6,269 nucleotides of DNA from a bacterium (lineage in GTDB: Bacteria > BMS3Abin14), in assembly GCA_022865845.1 (NCBI GenBank), contig JALHUC010000645.1, forward strand, positions 1 to 6,269, written 5' to 3'. The notes beneath the pieces were generated by a model. That model did no database searches, was not told where the DNA came from, and worked only from the letters and a program-made list of their open reading frames with translations. Positions 1 to 6,151 of the stretch are shown here, one piece after another (position 1 is the stretch's first letter; the number at the start of each line of letters is the position of its first letter). Position numbers and translations under genes: made by a program.

Positions 1-782
1 ACCGGCCCCTCGCGGCACACTCTCGCATAGTCGCCGGAGGCCAATTTGGCCGCGCACCCGGAACATACACCAAATCCGCATGCCATGCGGGCCTCAAGGG
101 AATACTGGGCAGAAAGGCAACGGTGGGCGGCTAGATCCATAACCGCCTTCATCATGGGGTTGGGACCGCACACGAAGAGATGGCGTCCCTGGCCGTTGTC
201 TCTGGCCTCGAGAAGGCCGGTCACAAGTCCCGGGGTCCCACAGCTCCCGTCCTCGGTACACGTCGCCGTCTCCACACCGGGAAACAGGTCGGTTCCCAGG
301 TCTACAAGACGTTCACTGCTCGCCTCCCCATAGATCAGGGACAACTCCCCGACTCGGCCCAGCGCTTCCATTTTCCTGGCCAGAGCCAGAAGCGGCGGCA
401 GCCCAACACCACCTGCAATCAGCAGGCTGGCGGTTCCTTCAGGAGGAAGGATGAACCCTCTGCCGAGTGGACCGAGAAAGGTCGCTGGCTGTCCGGACCT
501 CCAACGCTCCATGGCACGCGTCCCTCTGCCCACAACCCTGTACATGATCTCCACATCGGCACCCTCTTCCTTTCTTTGAAACCCGGAGATACCGAAGGGC
601 CTGGCCAGGAGAGGGTCGGAGTTCTCAGCAATCCTCAGCATAATGAACTGGCCGGGGCAAGGATCATCCCCCTGCCAGTGAGGGGAAGAAAGGATCATCC
701 GCCACATGTCTGCTGCAACCGGTTCGTGGAGGGAAACAATCGCTTCCGTCAGGGCGCTCTGAACGCGTTCTTGCTGGCACAT
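1..782 (-). CDS. pyrK: Dihydroorotate dehydrogenase B, electron transfer subunit (PyrK), 3' end outside window
   Basis: PyrK is the FAD and [2Fe-2S] subunit of class 1B dihydroorotate dehydrogenase. In the cytoplasm it passes electrons from the FMN of PyrD to NAD+ during orotate formation. I read 260 uninterrupted residues from ATG at 782; the frame runs off the left edge. Visible in order: a beta-barrel flavin domain with RPFGIS at residues 61-66 (the flavin-binding Arg-Pro motif) and YRVVGRGT at 81-88; a nucleotide-binding domain opening with AGGVGLPPLLALA at 123-135; VCGPNPMM at 204-211 (the usual CGP motif); then the iron-sulfur signature with Cys235, Cys240, Cys243 and Cys256 in the family spacing C-x4-C-x2-C-x12-C. 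The family is usually about 250-290 aa, so little is missing. A strong ribosome binding site fixes the start. Gly64 stands where many PyrK proteins have Ser. The family assignment is very secure; a neighbouring pyrD to the left is inferred. Confidence 0.96.
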   Translation of the reverse strand, partial: MCQQERVQSALTEAIVSLHEPVAADMWRMILSSPHWQGDDPCPGQFIMLRIAENSDPLLARPFGISGFQRKEEGADVEIMYRVVGRGTRAMERWRSGQPATFLGPLGRGFILPPEGTASLLIAGGVGLPPLLALARKMEALGRVGELSLIYGEASSERLVDLGTDLFPGVETATCTEDGSCGTPGLVTGLLEARDNGQGRHLFVCGPNPMMKAVMDLAAHRCLSAQYSLEARMACGFGVCSGCAAKLASGDYARVCREGP

Positions 783-791
783 GGTGTGTTT

Positions 792-798
792 CACCTCC
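792..798 (-). promoter_or_regulatory. Ribosome binding site of pyrK
   Basis: On the minus strand this reads GGAGGTG, a near-perfect anti-16S match, 9 nt before the ATG at 782. It settles the pyrK start and lies just downstream of the heptamer tract, so the repeat stops short of the translation signal. Confidence 0.85.
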
Positions 799-803
799 GG
801 GGG

Positions 804-838
804 TTTGATCTCAGATCTCAGATTTCAGATCTCAGATA
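804..838. repeat. Heptamer tandem repeat, TCAGATC-type, five units
   Basis: On the plus strand five consecutive 7-mers read TTTGATC, TCAGATC, TCAGATT, TCAGATC, TCAGATA. It is the pyrK-proximal block of a longer period-7 tract reaching about 964. After it, positions 839-873 can still be divided into 7-mers (GCATTCA, AGAGCAA, AGATCCA, AACTTCA, AAAGTGA), but these are strongly diverged. The block lies in the spacer between the lipoprotein gene and pyrK, ending just before the pyrK ribosome binding site. Confidence 0.85.
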
Positions 839-873
839 GCATTCAAGAGCAAAGATCCAAACTTCAAAAGTGA

Positions 874-915
874 ATAGCTATTATGTAATAGCTGTCAGCT
901 AATAGCATACAGCTT
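874..915. repeat. Heptamer tandem repeat, ATAGCTA-type, with palindromic arrangement
   Basis: Six 7-mers on the plus strand: ATAGCTA, TTATGTA, ATAGCTG, TCAGCTA, ATAGCAT, ACAGCTT. The unit is close to self-complementary, so the block contains an 8-bp perfect inverted repeat (AGCTATTA at 876-883, TAATAGCT at 886-893, 2-nt spacer) and a palindrome AGCTGTCAGCT at 890-900. It could fold as a cruciform or an RNA hairpin ahead of pyrK. No T-run follows on the minus strand, so it is not a standard intrinsic terminator. Confidence 0.75.
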
Positions 916-964
916 TTGATCTTATTCTGTGTTCTGCGTTCTGTGTCCTGCATTCTGCATTTTT
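916..964. repeat. Heptamer tandem repeat, YRTTCTG-type, overlapping the end of the lipoprotein gene
   Basis: Plus-strand 7-mers: TTGATCT, TATTCTG, TGTTCTG, CGTTCTG, TGTCCTG, CATTCTG, CATTTTT. They continue the period of the preceding blocks. Positions 922-964 lie inside the lipoprotein reading frame and supply its stop codon and last dozen residues. The same unit type occurs at the end of carA (6124-6151), with a shared 16-nt junction (914-929 versus 6115-6130, one mismatch). Confidence 0.85.
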
Positions 965-2406
965 ATTCTCCATCCGCCTTTACCCATGATGAAGGGGAAC
1001 AGGCGGAACTGGTCCTGGTAGCCGCCCACAGCAAGGGTCAGGTGGTCCACACCGGCGGGGAAATTGCCCAGGGTCGGATCAATAGGGACCCAGTCGCCTA
1101 CATGAACCTGAACCCATGTGTGGAACCCGTAGGCCTCCCTGTCGGGGAGGTAGACGACACCGTATGCAAATCGTGCAGGCAGGCCTGCAGCACGACAAAG
1201 AGACACAGTAAGAAGGCTGTGTGACTGGCACTCCCCTTCACCGGTTTGAAGAACCTGAAGGGCGGAGAAACATTCCCTCATGGATTTCCCAATTTCGCTG
1301 TTAACCCACCGGCCAATGGCCAGGGCCTTTTCCCATGGGTCCTCAAGGGAACCTGTTATTTTCATTGACAGCTCCCTGATCCTTGGTGAATCCAGGTCAA
1401 GGCCGAGCACATCATCCGGCATCAGGGTCATGTCCGGCTGTCGCAGGTCCCTGGAGGGTATTGTGGGCTTTGTCAATGTCACCACAGTCCCATCTGCAGA
1501 AGCGCTCACACGCTGCCATCTTCCCTCAGGGGGAGCGCGGAACGACCCCTGAAGCATGATAACAGCCTCATCCCGGTCTCCCAGATCCATGGGAATCCCC
1601 TTACCTGGTACAGCGGTCACAGACAGGATCGTCTCCAGTGCCAAAAAACCCGACTGGTCATTCCCCTCAGGGGTCCTGGCCTCAACTCCCAGTGCCATTT
1701 CTTCCCGGATCACCATTCCGCTGTCGTCGATCCACAACTTTTCCTCCATTCCCCAGTAGGACACGGAGAAGAGCCGGCCGTTTTCTGTAGCGCCGCGATA
1801 CTCGAGGGTGAGAGGAAACTCCTGCCCCAGGGTCATGTTGAAAACACCAAGCTTTAACTTTGCATGCTTTTCAAGCTGAGCATTTTCAAGGTACAGAGGC
1901 AGGACATCTGATATGAGGATGCCGGCAGGGACACTGAGACGGTCCCTGGTTCGAGATCCTGCAATAACCTGCTCCCGCTCATAGTTACCCTCTCCAACCT
2001 TCAGAACCCTGGTTTCCCAGCTTCCCGCGCCGAAATCCATGGAGCCTATACTGGCCATAAGATCCATTCCCTCACCCACCCATGATGACTGGCTGGATGT
2101 AACAGAAAATCGATCACCGCGGAATGAGAGCCGGAAGTGGACCCTTTCGGAAAGTTGAACAACTTTGTCTGTGCCCTGCCAGGTTCCATTCATACGGCCC
2201 AGCCGAAGGTCTCCGACCCTGTCCTTACCAGAGTAAATACCCAGCTCCCGGACCTGCTCTTCTCCTGATGGCTTGAAACTGTCCGCAAGGTCCCCGATAG
2301 CAGAACGATCCCTGCAGCCGGCAACGGTGAGCAGCACGATCACAGCGACCATTGCTCTGCAGGAACAGACGAAAAAGTTCCTGGATATTTTCGGAAAAAT
2401 ATTCAT
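922..2406 (-). CDS. Transglutaminase-like lipoprotein of unknown role
   Basis: A predicted exported, lipid-anchored protein of 494 aa. The N terminus has basic residues (K6, R9, R17), a hydrophobic run at about 18-29 and a lipobox V-A-G-C with acceptor Cys31. The next residue is Arg, not Asp, which in enterobacterial sorting rules favours the outer membrane. Residues about 55-340 look beta-rich and match no family I can name. Residues about 355-455 form a transglutaminase/cysteine-protease-like core: GECQSHSLL with Cys393, FHTWVQV with His429 and WVPIDPT with Asp443, so the Cys-His-Asp triad is intact. Such domains can crosslink, cleave or modify proteins or peptides; the substrate here is unknown. 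The first ATG is preferred because a start at Met19 would remove every basic residue of the signal peptide; the ribosome binding site is weak. The last 12 residues, M483-E494, come from a heptamer repeat and are probably not part of the fold. Its place between carB and pyrK suggests shared transcription only. Confidence 0.85.
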   Translation of the reverse strand: MNIFPKISRNFFVCSCRAMVAVIVLLTVAGCRDRSAIGDLADSFKPSGEEQVRELGIYSGKDRVGDLRLGRMNGTWQGTDKVVQLSERVHFRLSFRGDRFSVTSSQSSWVGEGMDLMASIGSMDFGAGSWETRVLKVGEGNYEREQVIAGSRTRDRLSVPAGILISDVLPLYLENAQLEKHAKLKLGVFNMTLGQEFPLTLEYRGATENGRLFSVSYWGMEEKLWIDDSGMVIREEMALGVEARTPEGNDQSGFLALETILSVTAVPGKGIPMDLGDRDEAVIMLQGSFRAPPEGRWQRVSASADGTVVTLTKPTIPSRDLRQPDMTLMPDDVLGLDLDSPRIRELSMKITGSLEDPWEKALAIGRWVNSEIGKSMRECFSALQVLQTGEGECQSHSLLTVSLCRAAGLPARFAYGVVYLPDREAYGFHTWVQVHVGDWVPIDPTLGNFPAGVDHLTLAVGGYQDQFRLFPFIMGKGGWRIKMQNAGHRTQNTE

Positions 2407-2438
2407 ATTGGGCTTATCCGGGTGATGACTACCTGCAA

Positions 2439-2455
2439 GTGAAGCCTGATTTCAC
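2439..2455. repeat. Small inverted repeat in the lipoprotein leader
   Basis: GTGAA (2439-2443) and TTCAC (2451-2455) are perfect 5-bp arms around a 7-nt loop, about 33 nt upstream of the lipoprotein ATG on the minus strand. It could be a leader hairpin or an operator half-site pair, but arms this short arise by chance. Confidence 0.3.
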
Positions 2456-2467
2456 ACAGCCAATGAC

Positions 2468-2496
2468 ATCAAATCCAAATTTCAAAAAGAGGTCAA
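2468..2496 (-). promoter_or_regulatory. Possible sigma-70-type promoter for the lipoprotein gene
   Basis: On the minus strand TTGACC (2491-2496, 5 of 6 to TTGACA) and TTTGAT (2468-2473, 4 of 6 to TATAAT) are separated by exactly 17 nt, about 60 nt before the ATG at 2406. The AT-rich setting within a GC-rich window supports it. The -10 box is weak and the same bases form a poor period-7 series, so this is a candidate only. If real, the lipoprotein gene need not depend on carAB transcription. Confidence 0.35.
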
Positions 2497-2520
2497 AAAA
2501 CATTTTTCTCACGCTCGTTC

Positions 2521-2539
2521 GTCACGCCGAGGTCGTGAC
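2521..2539. repeat. Inverted repeat GTCACG/CGTGAC
   Basis: Perfect 6-bp arms at 2521-2526 and 2534-2539 with a 7-nt loop, CCGAGGT. On the minus strand the nearest T-run (T6 at about 2495-2500) lies some 20 nt after the stem, too far for a standard intrinsic terminator. It sits upstream of the candidate lipoprotein promoter, where a carB terminator or an operator could be expected. Confidence 0.4.
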
Positions 2540-2547
2540 TCACTAGA

Positions 2548-2565
2548 GGCGCAGGGAACGCAGGG
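2548..2565. repeat. Nonamer tandem pair
   Basis: GGCGCAGGG followed directly by AACGCAGGG: two 9-bp units sharing CGCAGGG. With the nearby CTCTGCGA block on the opposite sense it suggests remnants of a period-9 repeat family. Confidence 0.5.
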
Positions 2566-2610
2566 GAAATTTAATCAGATCAGGATTTAATCTTACCCGC
2601 TTTTTGTCTT

Positions 2611-2637
2611 TTGCTGCGATCTCTGCGACTCTGCGTG
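2611..2637. repeat. Nonamer tandem repeat, three units
   Basis: Plus-strand units TTGCTGCGA, TCTCTGCGA and CTCTGCGTG have a period of 9 and share a CTGCG core. A related, weaker series may occur near 2748-2771 (CTCCGCGTC, ACCGTGTCC). The block is part of the repeat mosaic after carB. Confidence 0.6.
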
Positions 2638-2682
2638 AGACAGCCCTTGCCGCTTTTACAGCTTTTAATATTGCCCTTTCGC

Positions 2683-2723
2683 CAGGTCGCTCAACCTGCC
2701 CTCCGTAGCCTCGCACGAGGAGG
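2683..2723. repeat. Adjacent small inverted repeats
   Basis: CAGGT (2683-2687) pairs with ACCTG (2694-2698) around a 6-nt loop. CCTCG (2709-2713) pairs with CGAGG (2716-2720) around CA. An alternative outer pair is CCTCC (2699-2703) with GGAGG (2719-2723). Together they give a compact GC-rich folded element some 130 nt after the carB stop. No T-run follows on either strand, so a protein-independent terminator is not supported. Confidence 0.45.
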
Positions 2724-2786
2724 GTCTCCAAGTCGATGTATCCGCCTTTTCTCCGCGTCACCGTGTCCCCACGACTGCTCTTCCCC

Positions 2787-2807
2787 ATTGGACATTGGAC
2801 GTTGGAC
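2787..2807. repeat. Heptamer tandem repeat, ATTGGAC-type, three units
   Basis: Plus-strand units ATTGGAC, ATTGGAC, GTTGGAC, followed by a diverged TATCCTC. It lies 44 nt after the carB stop. The period matches the tracts beside pyrK and carA but the unit is different, so each intergenic space carries its own set of heptamers. Confidence 0.8.
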
Positions 2808-2850
2808 TATCCTCTCCCTCTTACCCCTAACTTCCATACCGTTTTTACCT

Positions 2851-5800
2851 CTAGGGTGAACCAGCTTTCCGGTGAAAGTCCTGCAGTGCCTTTACGTCCC
2901 AATTTTTCCTCTTTAGAGCTTCGATCCCCAATACGGCTGCCCTGGCACCGGGAACTGTAGTGAAATAGGCCACGCTCTGTTCAATGGAAGATCGCCTTAT
3001 GGAATAGGAATCGTCGATGGCTTCAACCCCCTCCACCGTATTAATAACAAGCTGGACCTCACCGTTGATGATGGCGTCTACCAGGTGGGGCCTCCCCTCC
3101 CTGACCTTTTTCACGTACTGTGCATGAATTCCGGCTTTGGCAAGAAAATCCCTCGTACCCTCTGTAGCTATAATACCAAAACCCATCTCGTGGAGTTTCT
3201 TCGCTATCTTGACCACTTCTGGTTTGTCCCTGTCCTTGATGGAGAGAAGAGCCGTTCCTTCGGTGGGGATCCGCATACCCGCAGCCAGTTGGGCCTTGGC
3301 AAAGGCGATGGGAAAATCGCTGTCAATCCCCATCACTTCACCGGTGGACCTCATTTCTGGTCCCAGGAGAGTATCGACACCGGGGAACTTGATAAAAGGA
3401 AACACCGCCTCTTTAACGGAAATATGCTCCGGAACGATCTCCTCCATGAAACCTAACTCCTCCAGGGTCCGGCCTACCATAACCCTGGCCGCCATGCCTG
3501 CCAGGGGCAAACCGATAGCCTTGCTCACAAAAGGTACGGTTCTGGATGCCCTGGGGTTCACCTCCAGAATAAAAACCTCATCTCCTCTAACGGCAAACTG
3601 TATGTTCATGAGCCCTTTGACCTCCAGAGCCACTCCAAGGAGTTTCGTCTGGCGGACGATCTCCCGGATCAGTTCCGCATTCAGGGTGACCGGGGGCAGG
3701 CTGCAGGCTGAATCCCCTGAATGGACCCCCGCTTCCTCAATGTGTTCCATGACACCACCCACAACGACCCGAATACCGTCCGAGATGGCATCCACATCAA
3801 CCTCTATGGCATCTTCAACGAACCTGTCTATGAGAACGGGATGTTCCGGTGAGGCGATCACAGCCTGCGTCATATACCTCTCAAGGCGGTCCTCATCGTA
3901 GACGATCTCCATCCCTCTTCCGCCCAGAACATAGGATGGCCGCACAACAACGGGGTAGCCGATATTGGAAGCCGCATCTCTCGCCTCCTGAACCGAGGTG
4001 GCAATGCCGTTGGCCGGCTGCTTAAGACCCAGTTTGTGCAGGAGTTTCTGAAAGCGTTCCCGATCCTCGGCCAGGTCGATCTTATCCGGAGAGGTACCGA
4101 TGATGGGGACGCCCGCTGCCTCCAGACCAAGGGCCAGGCTCAGCGGGGTTTGCCCCCCGAACTGAACGATGACACCATCAGGTTTCTCCGCTTCGACGAT
4201 GTTCAGCACATGTTCTAAAGTCAGGGGTTCGAAATAGAGACGATCCGAAGTATCGTAGTCTGTGCTTACCGTTTCCGGGTTACAGTTGATCATGATCGTC
4301 TCATAGCCCTCCTCCCTCAGGGCGAAAACACCGTGGACGCAGCAGTAATCGAACTCAATGCCCTGGCCGATCCGGTTGGGCCCCCCCCCGAGAATGATGA
4401 TCTTCTTCCTGTCACTGGGAGCAGTCTCATCCTCCATGTCGTAGCTGGAGTACAGATAGGGTGTGTGAGCGACGAACTCTGCACCGCAGGTGTCTACCGT
4501 TTTAAAAGTGGCTTTTACCCCATCCTTTAACCTTCTGGCGCGCACCTTCTCCTGGCTCGTCCCCGTCAGCTGACCCAGTCGGATATCCGAGAATCCGGCC
4601 TGCTTGGCGATGAGTAGATCTTCTGTGGACAGGTCACTGAGGGACCTGCCATCAAACCATGCCTCCGCCCGGATCAGCTGGGATACCTGATCCAGGAACC
4701 AGGGATCGAAAGTCGACAGCTCCCGGATTTTCTCGGTAGATATTCCCCTGCGGAGCGCCTCAGCCAGGTACCAGAGGCGTTCCCAGTTGGGTACTCTGAG
4801 CTTATCCAGTATCTCCTCCTCAGTGGCATCGGAACGTTCTTCCAGGCCCGCCGAGGAGATCTCGAGGGAAGAAATAGCTTTTAATAGAGCTTCCTTGAAG
4901 GTCCGCCCGATGGCCATGGCCTCCCCCACCGATTTCATCTGGGTCGTCAGAACCTGATCGGCCTTTGGGAACTTTTCGAAGGCAAACCTGGGGAACTTCA
5001 CAACAACATAATCTATGGTGGGCTCGAAGCATGCCGGAGTTTCCATGGTGATATCGTTGGTTATTTCATCGAGGGTGTATCCCACCGCCAGCTTGGCCGC
5101 TATTTTGGCAATGGGAAAGCCGGTGGCTTTGGATGCAAGGGCACTGGACCTTGACACCCTGGGGTTCATCTCGATGATCACCATACGACCTGTCTCGGGA
5201 TGAACACCGAACTGGATGTTGCAGCCTCCCGTATCTACGCCTATCTCTCTTATGATGGCCAGTGAGGCGTCCCGCATCATCTGGTACTCACGATCGGTGA
5301 GAGTCATGGCCGGAGCTACTGTAATGGAATCCCCCGTATGTATACCCATGGGATCGAAGTTCTCAATGGGACACACGATGACCACGTTGTCCATGCGGTC
5401 CCTCATGACCTCAAGCTCGAACTCCTTCCAACCCAGGATACTCTCCTCGACCAGGATCTCCCCTGAGGGGGACATGTCGATCCCCCAGGCGACATATCGT
5501 TCGAACTCTTCCATGTTAAAGGCAACGTTGCCTCCCGTCCCCCCCATTGTAAAGGAAGGCCGGATGATGGCCGGTAACCCCACCTCATCCAGAACTCTCA
5601 GGGCATCGTGCATGTTCCTGGCAAAACCGCTCCTGGGAAGGTCCAGACCCAACTTTTCCATGGCCGCCTTGAACTTGTCCCGATCCTCTGCTTTCTCAAT
5701 GGCTTTGCGATCCGCCCCGATCATTTCCACGTTGTATTTTTTGAAGACCCCTCTTTCGTCCAGAGCAATTGCCAGGTTAAGAGCAGTCTGGCCTCCCAGG

Positions 5801-6066
5801 GTGGGAAGGACCGCATCCGGGCGCTCTTTCTCGATGATCTTCTCGACGAATTCAGGAAGCAGCGGCTCTATATAGGTACGGTCTGCCAACTCCGGATCGG
5901 TCATGATCGTGGCCGGGTTGGAGTTGACCAGGACTATCTCGTACCCCTCCTCCTTGAGGATTTTGCAGGCCTGTGTCCCTGAATAGTCGAATTCGCAGGC
6001 CTGCCCGATCACGATGGGGCCGGAACCTATTATGAGGATCTTTTTGATGTCAGTTCGTTTGGGCAA
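2851..6066 (-). CDS. carB: Carbamoyl-phosphate synthase large subunit (CarB)
   Basis: CarB uses ammonia released by CarA from glutamine, with bicarbonate and two ATP, to make carbamoyl phosphate for pyrimidine and arginine synthesis in the cytoplasm. It is full length: 1071 aa against 1073 in E. coli. The N terminus MPKRTDIKK matches the family, which fixes the TTG start. Order: carboxyphosphate ATP-grasp half (about 1-400; GSGPIVIGQ at 14-22, Arg129, Arg169, Glu215, Glu299, Asn301, same numbers as E. coli); oligomerisation domain (about 400-550); carbamoyl-phosphate half (about 553-930; [10 protein letters not shown] at 560-569, Arg669, Arg709, Glu835, Asn837, six below E. coli numbering); regulatory MGS-like domain (about 935-1071). 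The two halves are an ancient internal duplication. In the regulatory domain Thr968, Thr971, Lys987 and Asn1009 align with E. coli nucleotide-effector residues; E. coli Thr1017 is Val1011. UMP-type control is plausible but unproven. It lies 75 nt after carA, presumably co-transcribed. Confidence 0.99.
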   Translation of the reverse strand: MPKRTDIKKILIIGSGPIVIGQACEFDYSGTQACKILKEEGYEIVLVNSNPATIMTDPELADRTYIEPLLPEFVEKIIEKERPDAVLPTLGGQTALNLAIALDERGVFKKYNVEMIGADRKAIEKAEDRDKFKAAMEKLGLDLPRSGFARNMHDALRVLDEVGLPAIIRPSFTMGGTGGNVAFNMEEFERYVAWGIDMSPSGEILVEESILGWKEFELEVMRDRMDNVVIVCPIENFDPMGIHTGDSITVAPAMTLTDREYQMMRDASLAIIREIGVDTGGCNIQFGVHPETGRMVIIEMNPRVSRSSALASKATGFPIAKIAAKLAVGYTLDEITNDITMETPACFEPTIDYVVVKFPRFAFEKFPKADQVLTTQMKSVGEAMAIGRTFKEALLKAISSLEISSAGLEERSDATEEEILDKLRVPNWERLWYLAEALRRGISTEKIRELSTFDPWFLDQVSQLIRAEAWFDGRSLSDLSTEDLLIAKQAGFSDIRLGQLTGTSQEKVRARRLKDGVKATFKTVDTCGAEFVAHTPYLYSSYDMEDETAPSDRKKIIILGGGPNRIGQGIEFDYCCVHGVFALREEGYETIMINCNPETVSTDYDTSDRLYFEPLTLEHVLNIVEAEKPDGVIVQFGGQTPLSLALGLEAAGVPIIGTSPDKIDLAEDRERFQKLLHKLGLKQPANGIATSVQEARDAASNIGYPVVVRPSYVLGGRGMEIVYDEDRLERYMTQAVIASPEHPVLIDRFVEDAIEVDVDAISDGIRVVVGGVMEHIEEAGVHSGDSACSLPPVTLNAELIREIVRQTKLLGVALEVKGLMNIQFAVRGDEVFILEVNPRASRTVPFVSKAIGLPLAGMAARVMVGRTLEELGFMEEIVPEHISVKEAVFPFIKFPGVDTLLGPEMRSTGEVMGIDSDFPIAFAKAQLAAGMRIPTEGTALLSIKDRDKPEVVKIAKKLHEMGFGIIATEGTRDFLAKAGIHAQYVKKVREGRPHLVDAIINGEVQLVINTVEGVEAIDDSYSIRRSSIEQSVAYFTTVPGARAAVLGIEALKRKNWDVKALQDFHRKAGSP
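4381..4389. repeat. Homopolymer C9 (G9 on the coding strand) inside carB
   Basis: Nine consecutive C on the plus strand read as G9 on the carB coding strand and encode Gly560-Gly562 of the conserved GGGPNRIG nucleotide-binding loop. The frame is intact here. Such a run is prone to slippage in replication, transcription or sequencing. Confidence 0.9.
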
Positions 6067-6071
6067 AAAGG

Positions 6072-6077
6072 TTCTCC
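6072..6077 (-). promoter_or_regulatory. Ribosome binding site of carB, supporting a TTG start
   Basis: The minus strand reads GGAGAA, with the GGAG core 7 nt before TTG at 6066. Together with the conserved [10 protein letters not shown] terminus this shows that translation starts at TTG. It sits between the heptamer tract and the gene. Confidence 0.85.
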
Positions 6078-6085
6078 GACTATTC

Positions 6086-6151
6086 GTTTGAAGTTTGATG
6101 TTTGAGCTTTGACGTTTTGATCCTATTCTGCGTTCTGCATTCTACGTTCTG
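6086..6151. repeat. Composite heptamer tandem repeat between carA and carB
   Basis: Plus-strand units GTTTGAA, GTTTGAT, GTTTGAG, CTTTGAC (6086-6113), then a TTTTGATCC junction, then TATTCTG, CGTTCTG, CATTCTA, CGTTCTG (6124-6151). There are two unit types with one register shift at the junction. The tract fills the 75-nt carA-carB gap up to the carB ribosome binding site and overlaps the carA stop codon and last codons. The second half matches the tract at 914-957. Confidence 0.88.

Larger units (their letters stand above)
2407..2850. other. Gene-free 444-nt spacer between carB and the lipoprotein gene
   Basis: I see no credible gene here. The stretch holds a period-7 tract (2787-2807), two period-9 tracts (2548-2565, 2611-2637), inverted repeats (2439-2455, 2521-2539, 2683-2723), a spaced direct repeat ATTTAATC (2569-2576 and 2585-2592) and a possible promoter for the lipoprotein gene. 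An 81-codon minus-strand frame at 2543-2788 is built from this repetitive material and is not called. The mix looks like accumulated, decaying dispersed repeats. Confidence 0.7.

Noticed and set aside
180..839. A 219-codon plus-strand open frame opposite pyrK.
   Set aside because: It is antisense to PyrK, whose flavin, CGP and iron-sulfur motifs are unambiguous, and it runs into the TCAGATC heptamers at its end.
804..964. Period-7 tract as a CRISPR array or as attachment-site repeats.
   Set aside because: Units are directly adjacent with no spacers, far too short for CRISPR repeats, and no cas, integrase or transposase gene is visible.
2298..2352. Alternative lipoprotein start at Met19 (ATG at 2352).
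   Set aside because: It would leave a signal peptide with no basic residues before the hydrophobic stretch; the upstream ATG gives a normal basic-hydrophobic-lipobox layout.
2521..2539. Inverted repeat as an intrinsic terminator of carB.
   Set aside because: The stem is only 6 bp and no T-run directly follows on the minus strand; the nearest T6 is about 20 nt further on.
2543..2788. An 81-codon minus-strand open frame starting with ATG downstream of carB.
   Set aside because: It begins inside the ATTGGAC heptamers and runs through the period-9 repeats and hairpins; it shows no recognisable domain and no clear ribosome binding site. Repeat-derived open frames of this size are expected.
3137..3901. 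A 254-codon plus-strand open frame within carB, and a similar one at 5216-5875.
   Set aside because: Both are antisense shadows of the highly conserved CarB coding sequence, rich in Ser, Arg and Pro with no domain logic.
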